A stretch of DNA of 60,259 bases from Adiantum capillus-veneris (lineage: Eukaryota > Streptophyta > Polypodiopsida > Polypodiales > Pteridaceae), in the NCBI GenBank assembly GCA_014529385.2, contig JABFUD020000385.1, forward strand, positions 1-60,259. Reading direction: 5' to 3'. Under the pieces are notes generated by a model. The model saw only the letters and a program-made list of their open reading frames with translations. It was not told where the DNA came from and made no database searches. Below, in pieces: positions 33,890-44,059 of the stretch. How positions within the stretch are numbered: position 1 is the stretch's first letter; every line of letters begins with the position of its first letter. The position numbers and the translations under genes were made by a program.

Positions 33890-34400
33890 ATCATTAGACG
33901 GCTTCGTATCATGTCATGCTTCATAAGGACTCATAGATTGCACAACATTGGTAGGACACCTATTAAGTACATAAGTAGTACACATGATAGAGGCAAGCCA
34001 AAATGAATGTGGTAAAGCTTGACTCTTAACCATACATCATGCTATCTCTGTAAGCGACATGTTATTTCTTTCAGCAACACGATTTTGTTGGGGTGTATAC
34101 GGAAATGTGCATTAGTGTTTTATTCCATGACTAGTCAAAAATGCATGAAAGTCGTGAGACATATACTCTCCCCCTCGATCTGGGAAGAGGGTACCCATAG
34201 TACATTTAAAGACATTCTCATCCATAATAAAAAAATGTTTAAAACATATGAAAACTTTGGAGGACTTAGCTTTAAGCAGATACACCCATGCATGCTAGGA
34301 CTAATCATCAATGAAAGTCACAAAAAGTATTGGTAATTACCCAAGGATAGAGTTTGAATAGAAGCACAAATATCAGTATGCACAAGTTGCAACCTGCATG
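33890..34400 (-). pseudogene. Copia integrase fragment (relic G)
   Basis: The minus strand shows LVHTDIC, SLGNYQYFLTFIDD, WVYLLKAKSS, PDRGGEYMSHDFHAFLTSHG and PYTPQQNRVAERNN in order, interrupted by stops. The first Asp, second Asp and Glu of the integrase triad are all visible. Part of the minus-strand copia relic whose 5' LTR is at 34622-34849; gag and protease are missing. Confidence 0.85.
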
Positions 34401-34604
34401 TAGCCCTTCATGAACCATTTTTTGGAAACTTTGAACATTACATCTTACTCCAAAATACAGTCTTCAAAAACATGATTAGAAGGTGTTTCAAGTGGTGGCA
34501 AAGAAGAGACCAAAGTATTAATTGACCTACTGATGCTCAACAAAGTTCAACTGATTTAGAGAAAGTGAGCAGGGATGCTGACGACTATGCTTGAGACGAT
34601 GCAA

Positions 34605-34620
34605 CCTGCTCTGATACCAA
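34605..34620 (-). other. Primer binding site of copia relic G
   Basis: The minus strand reads TTGGTATCAGAGCAGG one base inside the LTR, an excellent initiator-tRNA-Met site. Confidence 0.85.
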
Positions 34621-34621
34621 T

Positions 34622-34849
34622 TGTTGAAATTAGGTTTGTAATAAGGATGCACACAGAACATGGAGAAGATGAAGAATCTCAAGACACATAATAGAGAGTA
34701 TATTGCTTAGTGTGAAAATAGAAAGATAATTTAACCCTAGAGTGATGGACGTATTTAAAATGCATGGGGGAAAAAACTCCTAGTGAGGAAAAAAGTGTGT
34801 GAGAGTCCTAAGTGTGTTCACACACATCACTACCACATATATGGGAACA
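34622..34849 (-). repeat. 5' LTR of copia relic G (family of the copia C LTR)
   Basis: 228 bp. On the minus strand it starts TGTTCCCATATATGTGG and ends CTAATTTCAACA before the primer site. It is the same family as 20016-20226, 44060-44286 and 48697-48875. Confidence 0.85.
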
Positions 34850-35346
34850 ATTAGCAGTGTTCATGGAAAATCAATTTTTGAGTTCTCAACAAAAAAAGAA
34901 TTTTTCAACACTTGAGCTTCAACTTTCTGTATCATTGTTTTACAAATTTTAAAAGAGATTTATCCTAATCTTCCAAGACTTAGCCTAAATACAAATAGCC
35001 TCGGCATATCCTTTGCACATGGAACTCTATAAAAAATACATCACATGGGATGCACTTCCATAACTTCTCTTACTTGTTAAAAGCTTGCAGTTTTTATTCC
35101 TTCTACATAGGATATTCCACCAACATGACTCCAAAATAGAATTTGTGTCAAGAGGCTCACACTTCTTTTGAAAAAGTAACGCATTTTTGGACTACCATAT
35201 TGCCCTAAATACTGTAGCTCTTACTATGCAAATTCAATTAATAGTTCCTGATTGTCAATGAGTCTAGAGCAATGTGTGTACATCCACCTGCAGGCAGTGC
35301 CCGTGAAGTTTTTGATTTTGAGACATCCCCAGAATAGGTGCGTGAG
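34850..35346. other. Unassigned AT-rich spacer
   Basis: No gene or named repeat seen between copia relic G and element D. Confidence 0.5.
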
Positions 35347-35606
35347 TGTGCGCTCCTTGCCGCACTGTCGAAGCAAGGGACTTGCCTAACACTGTGTGCG
35401 AGCCACAGACGGCTCCAAGAACACAACTAGCTTAACTAGTAAGCTCAAAAGAGGGCAATGGTGTGTCACTCACCGCTCTATGCTCCTGCCGTGGAGGATT
35501 CCTCGCCGCGAAGAAGAAGGAGACGCCGCTACTTCGCGCTCAACCGCTTCACCGCCGTCGTGCCGCCGCAATGCTCGATCACACACACACACACACACAC
35601 ACTCTC

Positions 35607-35659
<53 letters not shown>

Positions 35660-35941
35660 CACAAGGAGATGGAGCAAGATCACTCTTCTTGCATTGCACA
35701 AATGAGAGAATACTACATTTTAGGTTTAGAATGACTTTTATATGGGCTTGCCCCATTCACACTTGGGCGCCCATGCTTAGCCAACTAATCCCTTGAATGT
35801 CCCAGTTAGAGTGCGCCTCTCATCGGAGATCACTCTTACCCTTTTCCTATTGGACCGACAAGCCCGGTACCTGACTCTACCAAATACATAATACACGTCC
35901 GTCGTAGGTGATGGGGTGTCCGTGAGCCGTGAGGGTTAACA
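35347..35941 (-). repeat. 3' LTR of element D, 595 bp
   Basis: Plus-strand ends TGTGCGCTCC and GGGTTAACA, so TG/CA. Its first 165 bp repeat at 43885-44049. It contains CA tracts at 35579-35655 and a TATA box on the minus strand. Confidence 0.88.
35735..35744 (-). promoter_or_regulatory. TATA box in the D LTR
   Basis: The minus strand reads CCCATATAAAAGTC, about 200 bp inside the LTR start. Probable core promoter of element D. Confidence 0.5.
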
Positions 35942-35955
35942 TGCCCCCCTTCCTG
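35942..35955 (-). other. Polypurine tract of element D
   Basis: The minus strand reads CAGGAAGGGGGGCA directly before the LTR start TGTTAACCC. Two related tracts occur further inside the element, at 37567-37578 and 37879-37889. Confidence 0.8.
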
Positions 35956-37658
35956 ATGTAGATTCCGTCCTCGGAAGCTATTGAGTTGAAGCTCGTTCTT
36001 CGAGGTGGAAGAGCATTTGAGATGAATGTCCTTAGACTTCTTCAATCACTGCAAAATCAAACAACATTGGTACAGTAATTGCATTCTCATAAGCGATTAA
36101 AAAGCATATGCAGTTTTAGGCAGACAAATCGATTGGTAACAGAAATTTAAACAATTTGTCAGCAAATAAACATTAAATTGCAATATAATCAAATGCATAA
36201 ACAGATGTAAAGGTAAAAAATTAAACAAGTCTAGGGTCGCTAATTTAACGGTCGAAAGGCACTAGAGATCGACTATTAATACCATGGGTAAGCTTCTTAA
36301 TTTTCTCTGGTTAATTAAGTTGTTTAATCGCGAGAGCCAAGTATTTCATGTTCGAGGGCTGACTAGAGGCTATACCTAGAGGACCTTGTAGTTAAGCTAC
36401 GATAAAAGGAATTTCTCATGAAATCATCGCCTGACTGATTACCTTTGCTTTGACCCCCCAAAGTCATTTCACAGTGATTTAATTTTGATGTATGTGCTTA
36501 TTTTGTATGCCTTGGGTTTTTTGCTTTTCAAGGAAAAGCGCCCACACTGGGAACCTCTAGGGCTCTAGTACCATAGACAATACATGTGAGTGAAGTACCC
36601 AATCAAGCTGAGATTTCTCTTCCAGCTTAAGATTTTACATTGTGGCACTTTGATTTTTTGTTTGTTCATTTTCAACATTTTAATTTTGTAACTTTGGGGG
36701 GTCATATAACACTGTTACCCTCCCCATGCTCATCACATTAGTAAACTCCGTTTATAATATTTAAGCTAAAGGTCAATAGGGTCAAGCCCACTAGAAAGCC
36801 CTAGTACATTTCACACAATGCTGCCTAAATCGGATTAAGAACCTAAGTAACCATTGATTATTAGGAAGGCATTCCCCATGGTATTAAGAGAAGATCTCTA
36901 ACACCTAGCTTGGTCAAACTAGCTTAGTCGGACTGCTTGATTTTTAAACCTAGACAAGTGATTATGACAAAAAATTACATTGAATTAAATATTTGTTACT
37001 AGGCAAATGTGCTGGATATTATCCTACCAATCACAATCAAAGCAAAAAATCATAGATGCAAAAAAGATAAGGGGCAATTCTAATGGACAAGAAACACCTG
37101 TTTGTGTCGATGGTCGTGCTTGATTTGAAGAGTGAGTGGAGATAAAGATTCCATGAAGGTCCAAATCCTAACCACAACAACATGTTCCTGTACACACTAT
37201 GAAACACAAGAATACCTCTAGGAGGCACATCAGTGGGAAAAAAGAACTTTGGTAATCACTCAACTCTAAAACAGAAACACTCCTATCGTATTAATCCTAC
37301 CTACCCTCCATCACTCGAGTGACGAGGATCAAAGGTGTTTGATGACATAGGTTTCTGTTTCAGTGTATCGAATGTGAATGTGTAGGTCTAGGTCAATGTT
37401 TTGACTTTTATTGTGCATATTCGTTTCCTAATTGCTCTTGCTCTTTATTATTTTTGTTTTTTGTGAGTATAAGTCTTTATATATACATTCCCTAAGATTG
37501 GTGATTGAGAGGTCAGGGAAAAAAGGTTGAGAGGGGAGCAAGTGAATGATGGATGTCAGCAAACACTCCCCCCTTCCTTGGGTAGATCATATCGTTTGAA
37601 ATGTGGTCGTCACCCTTTGAAACCAATTGTTCCAGTCGATAATAGGTGAGGATTTTTT
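35956..37658 (-). other. Non-coding 3' region of element D, in place of pol
   Basis: 1.7 kb between the end of the gag-protease frame and the polypurine tract with stops in all frames and no RT, RNase H or integrase motif that I can find. It contains one internal polypurine tract at 37567-37578. Confidence 0.65.
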
Positions 37659-40025
37659 CTAGTAGTTTTCTATTACCTTAGGTGCCTCATCGAGTTGCAA
37701 GGGTGGTAAGGTACTCTCCCAGGATCGAACTTGAAGTGGTTTATCAGGTGATTCTTGAACACTGGGAAGTGTGGATTTCTTTGTAGCTTTATGGAGGTCC
37801 ACTATTGTAGGTGAAGGCTGTCGAGAAGCTTTTATCTCTATGGATGCATTACATGAGGAGCTAGAAGCTTCATGAGACTCCCCCCTTCCTGAGCTAGGTG
37901 GAACAAATCGTTCTTTCTTTGGTACCCAAACTAGATCTGGAGCGGGTGTGTAGCATTCTGTGACTTTTTTCTTTCCACGATCGTTGATTCGTTTTGGAGC
38001 TACAGGATTGGTCTCACATGGGTCAGGTGACAGGTAAGAATACAATCTACGTTTTGACACCCAAATTTGATCATTTCCTCGATAGTAGCCTTGGGCTTCT
38101 AATAATCGTTTAGGGATCCAACGCCACGTTTCTTTACATTTCTTGGAGCGAGTGGTACGTTTCCTACAAGGCTTTTGAGTTTTAGCATCCGCCATGGTCG
38201 CTAAAGAAGCTTTAGGAACCCACTTGTATGTTTTCTTCGTTATATTAGGATGAGTCTTGCCAGAAGCTATATGCATTGCTTGTAGCATATTTAAAGGTAC
38301 AGGCATTTCATCCCCCTCAGGTGTTACCCAGGTCGTCCCCCTATTTCCCCAAGTGTCTATGGTTGCTGCTAGGTGGACCCAATCCACATTGTCCGACTCA
38401 GTCATCCCAGGTAGTACATCCATATAAGGAGAATCTTCCCCAACATGAGTGTCCGCTTTACACGTGTAACAATACTGCAATGGGGCCGAGTGAGCTGTGG
38501 TGTCAGATCTATGATCAATTATAAACCTGCTTCCTAGAGGATGTGCTCGACCCGTCACAAGATCCACTCGAATGACATAATCTTGGAACTGCAAGTAGAC
38601 ATGGTTTTTAGACCAGTCATGCACCATTTTTGCTTCCCTCATGAAAGGACGTCCTAAGATCATCTCAGATGCCATAGTGTGCTTGGATAAATCCAAAACA
38701 ATGAAAGTAACCCTTATTTTATGTCCAAACACCTTGATCTTGAGATCTTCTAGCATCCCAATAGGTTTAACAATAGACCCATTGGCCGTCTTCACTACTA
38801 TGGTTGTGGTCGCAAGGTGAGGTCTTCCCATAGTTTCCCAACAATTTTTAGTCACAATGCTAACCCCAGCACCACCATCAAGGATTCCCTTCACAGTTAA
38901 TACCTTAGTAGTGATTGGTATGGTCGCATTGGATTCATCACCCTCAAAGTATTGTCCCAACTTGTTAACAGGTATTTCTATAACAAGGTTCTCATCTAGG
39001 TTAAGTTGTGGATCTATGTGTTCCTCCTCTATTGGCATCTCCCCATCTCCATCCATCTGTGCAAATTGTGGTAGCCTAAAATTTAGTTCTCCATTGAGGA
39101 AGGCTCGAAGAGCTGAGACTAGCTCAGGGTCTTTATATAGTTTGGACATGATGGTGGTTCTAACTTCTGAAGACATGAAATCCATCAATTTGGCAATGTT
39201 TAAAGGCACCTTTTGGCCTTGAGTCCCTTGACGTGGGGAAGAGGGGATCTCCATTTCTTCGATAGGATCAGGTAGTCCCTCTGTAAACATTCTTTCCATC
39301 AAGAAGTGAGTACGCCCACTTTCCCATGACTTTAAGTCACTTTCTTCTTGGATGACACTAAGTATGTCCAAGGGTCTATGGACTTGGTGAGGTTGTTGTT
39401 GCGTAGGGAACACGGTGTCTGTAATCTGGATCTTCCTAGGTGCTGGTTCTAGATCCCTTTGGGTATCTTCTACCAAACTCCTTAATTGCTTGACCCGCTC
39501 AATCTCCTCTGTAGGGTTTGGGTAAGTTCCTATCTTCTTTTTGGATCTTGGCCATTGTGGCTCATGAAGATCTTCCTTGTTGGTTTCAATGTTAATGGTC
39601 GTTTTGGTCTCCATGGTTTCACCTGAATCAGAATCTTCTTCAGCGTCGTTCATATATACGGGGTCATCACCAGTCCCTATGTTGGTCTTTGAACTGGGGT
39701 CTGACTTCGTTGCTTTGTGCAATCTCTTTCTTCGTGTTTTCTTCTTTTTCTGAGATTGGGCAATTGATGCCGTGTCTCTTTCCTCAAGAATATAATTTTG
39801 TTTTTGGAGCATCGATTGTGTGAGTGCATTCACTGGTGCTATGTTTATAGCTGGTGGTGTCCCATCAACAATCTCTATTAAGTTCAATGGTGTGATTTTC
39901 GGTGTGTTTGGATTGTTAGGACAATGTGCGATCAAATGATCTATGCCACAACGATTACAAGTGAGTATTGGCATTGCCAATGCACTCCCTTGACTTGTTT
40001 GCATTAGTGCAGCATTCTTTTGCAT
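37659..40025 (-). CDS. Zinc knuckle, aspartic protease and Trp-x-x-Lys-repeat C-terminus of element D
   Basis: An open frame of 788 residues, in the same frame as the gag frame upstream and separated from it by one TGA. It begins with a CCHC-like knuckle CNRCGIDHLIAHCP, then a Lys/Arg-rich and an acidic linker. The protease domain has ILDGGAGVSIVTKNCWE near residues 395-410 and MILGRPFMREAKMVHDW near 465; DGG replaces D-S/T-G, as in element A. The last 300 residues are unlike protease and carry four related motifs, KTYKWVPKASL, ETWRWIPKRLL, DQIWVSKRRLY and DLVWVPKKERF. The frame ends VIENY without reaching RT. A 788-codon frame this open suggests recent selection or recent insertion. Confidence 0.85.
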   Translation of the reverse strand: MQKNAALMQTSQGSALAMPILTCNRCGIDHLIAHCPNNPNTPKITPLNLIEIVDGTPPAINIAPVNALTQSMLQKQNYILEERDTASIAQSQKKKKTRRKRLHKATKSDPSSKTNIGTGDDPVYMNDAEEDSDSGETMETKTTINIETNKEDLHEPQWPRSKKKIGTYPNPTEEIERVKQLRSLVEDTQRDLEPAPRKIQITDTVFPTQQQPHQVHRPLDILSVIQEESDLKSWESGRTHFLMERMFTEGLPDPIEEMEIPSSPRQGTQGQKVPLNIAKLMDFMSSEVRTTIMSKLYKDPELVSALRAFLNGELNFRLPQFAQMDGDGEMPIEEEHIDPQLNLDENLVIEIPVNKLGQYFEGDESNATIPITTKVLTVKGILDGGAGVSIVTKNCWETMGRPHLATTTIVVKTANGSIVKPIGMLEDLKIKVFGHKIRVTFIVLDLSKHTMASEMILGRPFMREAKMVHDWSKNHVYLQFQDYVIRVDLVTGRAHPLGSRFIIDHRSDTTAHSAPLQYCYTCKADTHVGEDSPYMDVLPGMTESDNVDWVHLAATIDTWGNRGTTWVTPEGDEMPVPLNMLQAMHIASGKTHPNITKKTYKWVPKASLATMADAKTQKPCRKRTTRSKKCKETWRWIPKRLLEAQGYYRGNDQIWVSKRRLYSYLSPDPCETNPVAPKRINDRGKKKVTECYTPAPDLVWVPKKERFVPPSSGRGESHEASSSSCNASIEIKASRQPSPTIVDLHKATKKSTLPSVQESPDKPLQVRSWESTLPPLQLDEAPKVIENY

Positions 40026-40046
40026 TCTAATGGGGTACTCAGCTAC

Positions 40047-42128
40047 TCAATGTGGTCCACCACATTCATAGCACTGAAGAGGTGGTCTCCTGGCAAAACT
40101 ATTAATGTTTTGGCCTCTTGCTGCTAGCGCAGTAGCTTGATATACCGGTTTGATTTGTCCCCAATGGTCTTCCATATAGTACATGGGACACTCCTCAAGC
40201 ATGTCGAATCCATAGGTGATACTAGAGTCTATGTCCTCTTCGCAATCTACATAAGTACTAGATGACTCGCAACCTATTTGGTTCATAGGTGTAACTCTTG
40301 GATGAGGGGGTTGCGGTCCTAGCACTGGAGGTGGCAACGGTGTGGTTTGGACCACATTTTGGGTTCTAGGGACCATGTGCTGTAATGGCAACTGTTGCTC
40401 CATGGGTGGGGTAGGCATCAATGCAGGAACTCGAGGTGAGTCTGCCCAAGCTATAGGCGGTCTATTTTCCATGATGCGTTTAAGCATTAGGCAATCCTTT
40501 GCTTGATGGCCATACCTACCACACGCGTTACAAGTCCCGTTAAACTTTACTCTGAAAGTAGGGAATTCACTCGTAGTATGTGGGCCCAAGCAAATTGAGC
40601 ACCATTGTTGCTCCCTTCTTGGATACATATGAGTGTTTTGTGGAGCACGATTACCCCTAAGGATTTCTTGGATGGCCTTGGTGAGATCTGCCACAGTCAT
40701 CTCAGATATCGTTTGCTCTTTCACGATTGGCTTTATCTTCATTGGCTCATGCCCTGACGCTTGCGAGCTACTAGACTTCGGCTCGGCAGACACTCTTTCT
40801 CCTGCAATCATTAAATTATCCTCCAATTGGATTGCATTCATGGTGAATGCTTCCCAAGTAGTGATACCTCTAATGACTAGGCCATTATAGATACTTTCAT
40901 GTCGTAGTCCCCTAATGAATCTATCGAGCAATTGGTTGTTTTTGAATCGCTTGTTTGGATTGCATCGAGAATTCAAATTCTTTAGGCGACTAATGAAGTC
41001 TCTCATGGATTCACCTTCTTCTCGTTGGGCTTTCTGGAGCTGAGAGGCTACACCCCAAAGTACTCCCTCTAATATGTGCTCTTTCAAGAACAATCTCCTA
41101 AGAGTAGAGTAGATCGTTTTCTCTTCTACTCTTAAGGTTCTATACCAATCTCTAGCCTTTCCGCTTAGGGTCAAACTCAAAGCCTTACACTTATGTAGCT
41201 CATTGTGCTCTTCCAAGGAATCGCACACATGTTCAAAGACTCCCATATGCTTTCTAGCATCTCCGTCTCCACTGAATTTCTGTGTGAGCTTAGCTACTTG
41301 AACTGCCTTGCTCCTAGGCTCTCTATCAGGTGCACTACGCATGTTTTCCGCAATAGAGCGACCGATCGTTTGAGCAAATGCTGCCAAATCTCCTATTTGA
41401 GCAGGTATAATGGGTGTATGTGCTCCTGGAACCACATATGAGATGGGAGTTGACCTTGGCCTTGGCATACGCACGGCTCTTGGGTCCCATATTTCGTATG
41501 GTAGTGTACTAGACGGTGGTCCAAAGTTTAGAGGCGTGGCCCTAGGCATAGGGGGTGCCTGATATGGCATGCTATTATTAAATGGCATGGCTCCACTTGT
41601 ATAAGAGCTTGGATAATGCCATTGTGGATTGTAAGCTCTTGGAATAATCGGAGGTGTAGGAGCTACATGAGGCTGAGGTACGACAGGTGCACATGATTGA
41701 TACATACATGTAGGTATAGTTGGGGGCACTGCGCTACTAGGCATCGACGCATTATTAACAAATGAACTCCATGGTGTACTTCTTGTCATGCTCACCACTG
41801 GGATATGCATGGTAGCCGTAGTGTCATTAAGAGAAAGATGAGCTAGATCTGGGAAGGTAAAGCTGCCACTTGTGGACTCAGATTGTACTGAGGCTCCTGG
41901 CAAAACAACATATGGAGGATCAATGGGGCTCACTAAGGGAGTCTCCATTTGTGATAGGGTTGGTTGGTTGGCCTTTCCCGTATCCAAGAATCTCATTAGG
42001 CCTGTTGAAGGCATGTTGATCCTTGTGTTCTGTCTTTCTAACTCGACAATCCTCTGGAGGACATCACGGACTTTCTGTTGTTGCTCATCTATGCTAGTAG
42101 TACCCGATGTGGATTGTAGAACATCTAA
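40047..42128 (-). CDS. Gag of element D with zinc knuckles
   Basis: 655 residues from the Met at 42014, with the frame open upstream to about 42128, where it reads DEQQQKVRDVLQRIVELERQ, a likely coiled coil. After a Pro-rich region comes the gag core KFSGDGDARKHMGVFEHVC, LTLSGKARDWYRTLR, LEGVLWGVASQLQKA and FIRGLRHESIYNGL. Two knuckle-like motifs follow: CSICLGPHTTSEFP (last Cys missing) and the canonical CNACGRYGHQAKDC. The frame stops at TGA inside a third, CYECGGPH-stop-VAEYP, after which the same frame continues as the protease frame. The upstream frame (42125-42862) is shifted. Confidence 0.88.
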   Translation of the reverse strand, partial: LDVLQSTSGTTSIDEQQQKVRDVLQRIVELERQNTRINMPSTGLMRFLDTGKANQPTLSQMETPLVSPIDPPYVVLPGASVQSESTSGSFTFPDLAHLSLNDTTATMHIPVVSMTRSTPWSSFVNNASMPSSAVPPTIPTCMYQSCAPVVPQPHVAPTPPIIPRAYNPQWHYPSSYTSGAMPFNNSMPYQAPPMPRATPLNFGPPSSTLPYEIWDPRAVRMPRPRSTPISYVVPGAHTPIIPAQIGDLAAFAQTIGRSIAENMRSAPDREPRSKAVQVAKLTQKFSGDGDARKHMGVFEHVCDSLEEHNELHKCKALSLTLSGKARDWYRTLRVEEKTIYSTLRRLFLKEHILEGVLWGVASQLQKAQREEGESMRDFISRLKNLNSRCNPNKRFKNNQLLDRFIRGLRHESIYNGLVIRGITTWEAFTMNAIQLEDNLMIAGERVSAEPKSSSSQASGHEPMKIKPIVKEQTISEMTVADLTKAIQEILRGNRAPQNTHMYPRREQQWCSICLGPHTTSEFPTFRVKFNGTCNACGRYGHQAKDCLMLKRIMENRPPIAWADSPRVPALMPTPPMEQQLPLQHMVPRTQNVVQTTPLPPPVLGPQPPHPRVTPMNQIGCESSSTYVDCEEDIDSSITYGFDMLEECPMYYMEDHWGQIKPVYQATALAARGQNINSFARRPPLQCYECGGPH

Positions 42129-42862
42129 CCAACCACATGAGAGGTGTGTCCTGTGTACCGATCAGTTAAAGCTTCTTCTTGTAGGTCATACTCCCAATTT
42201 TCGTTTAGGAATATCCCATCTAGGCCTGGCGTGCTGGAGGTTTCCCTCGAAGTGGAAGCATTATTGCTCCCCATCGCTTGCCCCTCCATGACTGCTACCT
42301 TGGGAGCACTTGGTTGCTCGACTGGCATGATTGTTGTCATAGGAGCCTTTGCTTTCAGGGCTCGACTTTGTTCTAGCCTTCGTAGGTTCTCAATTTCCCT
42401 CTCCCTTGTTGCTTGCATATAGCGTTCACTCTCAAGAAGCATAGGGTCTATTTTAGGCATGAATGACGAATTTACTTCCCCACTCCCTTCATTTATTTCA
42501 TTAACCGCATGTTCGGAGCGAGTAGCTCTACTAAGGGTCTCTTTTAGGCGGCTAAACACACTGGACCCGGGCCGTGGGCCCATGGCATGCATGTCTTAAC
42601 TTGAACAATCAGGGTTTGGTGTAGGATACCCCTCCATGACTTCGTAGTCAAAGGAAGAATCACTAGACGCAATATGAGGATCTTGGGTCGCGCTACCTTG
42701 AGTCCCGGCCGAAGGTCCAGAACCTAGGGTGGAGGAATAATGGGTGCCCGCGTAAATGGAGGCACTATCAATATGCTCGTGCTCTAACACTTGTCCAGAG
42801 CGTAGGTGCATATGACTTGGATCCCCTAGAAGTGTCAGTGAGTGCCCGTGAAGGCTGCTCAC
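42125..42862 (-). pseudogene. N-terminal gag-region frame of element D
   Basis: Two consecutive open stretches in one frame (42596-42862, starting MSSLHGHSLTLL and including HMHLRSGQVLEHE; and 42125-42592, starting MHAMGPRPGSS) separated by one TAA stop. HLRSGQ resembles the basic start of some plant gypsy gag proteins. The second stretch is rich in Glu/Arg/Ala and overlaps the start of the gag frame in a different register near 42125, so translation would need a frameshift, or this is decay. Confidence 0.5.
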
Positions 42863-43859
42863 CTAGTATTTTTGGGTGTTTTGCAACCCAAGTCTTTTTT
42901 TTTTTTGTTGATTTGTTGGTCCCTTTTTTTTTCTGAACCAGCTATAGAATAGAACTTATGATAGCTTAAAACGAGCGTCTCGGTCAGAGGGACGTGTCGT
43001 GCTTTACAGCCCTCCGTTTGGTCACTTTATGCCCTCGGAATCCCTAAAACCGTCAATTTCTAGTAGGGAACTAGACCCAAATTAGAAAGTCTAAGGGTGC
43101 AAGTGGGAAGAGAAGGGAGGAGAGTGGAGGACTTGCCCCACATGCTCTCACTCCCTCTTGAGGGGGTAGGGTATATATATAAGAGTGAGTCTAGTATATA
43201 TCATAAAACTGAGGACTGGGGCCTGGGCTCGGGCTCGGGAAATGATCCCGATCCCGATCAAAATTTTAGTGTAGCCCCCCAGTCACTCACGCTTAAATAT
43301 TTTCGGATTTTTTATATTTTTATTATTATTTTTTAAGGCGACGACCACGCGCGGTTTAGGTGACCCTTTCTTGGCCACACACACTGTCAACACCTACCTA
43401 ACCTCTCTGTCAACAGCTCACAGCTCACTACCTTATCTGCTTACTAACAGTGCTGCTAACCACTAACTAATCTACTAACTAATCTGTTAACCACTCTGCT
43501 AACTGCTTACTGATAGTGAGCTAACTGTCCACCTACTTCCTCTCTCACTACCTTACTGTGCAAAGACTTTGTGCAGGTAAACCTTAACAGAAAACTGTGT
43601 ACAGACTGTGTGCAAACAGAAATTGCTAACTGTCTACCTACTTACTCATTCACTGCGAACAAGCTAACGACTACTAATTGTGCAAAGACTGTGTGCAAAC
43701 GAAAAACACAAGATTATGCAGAAATCACAGAACTTGCAGACAATACAGAAATTAACAACTTGCAGAAAAATAACTCATTCCTCTTCCTCTTCCTCTTCTT
43801 TCCTACTACAAACCACTCATAGAAGAAGCACAAAGTGCCTCTTGGGCTTAGTGCAAGGC
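42863..43859 (-). other. Untranslated leader of element D
   Basis: About 1 kb with no convincing coding frame. It includes T-rich runs, a GGGCTCGGGCTCGGG repeat near 43229, and CTAACTG/CTAACCA-rich low-complexity sequence at 43440-43530. Confidence 0.6.
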
Positions 43860-43880
43860 GATTCCCCGGCAGCGGCGCCA
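43860..43880 (-). other. Primer binding site of element D (tRNA-Asp-like)
   Basis: The minus strand reads TGGCGCCGCTGCCGGGGAAT four bases inside the LTR, matching the tRNA-Asp-type site of Athila/Tat elements at nearly every position. Confidence 0.8.
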
Positions 43881-43884
43881 AAAA

Positions 43885-44049
43885 TGTGCGCTCCTTGCCG
43901 CACTGTCGAAGCAAGGGACTTGCCTAACAGTGTGTGCGAGCCACAGACGGCTCCAAGCACACAACTAGCTTAACTAGTAAGCTCAAAAGAGGGCAATGGT
44001 GTGTCACTCACCGCTCTATGCTCCTACCGTGGAGGATTCCTCGTCGCGA
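43885..44049 (-). repeat. 5' LTR of element D, truncated to 165 bp
   Basis: Matches 35347-35511 from TGTGCGCTCC to the CTCGYCGCGA end, then switches abruptly to TGATACCAATT, the primer site and LTR of a copia element. The outer 430 bp of the LTR are missing. Confidence 0.9.
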
Positions 44050-44059
44050 TGATACCAAT

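Larger units (their letters stand above)
35347..44049 (-). mobile_element. Element D: gag-protease-only gypsy-like LTR retrotransposon (non-autonomous), 5' LTR truncated
   Basis: Minus-strand element of 8.7 kb with a full 3' LTR (35347-35941), polypurine tract, 1.7 kb non-coding stretch, a very long gag-protease region (37659-42862), 1 kb leader, a tRNA-Asp-like primer site and the first 165 bp of the 5' LTR. No RT, RNase H or integrase motif is found in 35955-37658, where pol should be. The protease ends in an ILGRPFM motif and the primer site resembles that of Athila/Tat elements, so D probably uses pol from a relative. The two LTR segments differ at about four or five of 165 positions. Confidence 0.85.
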
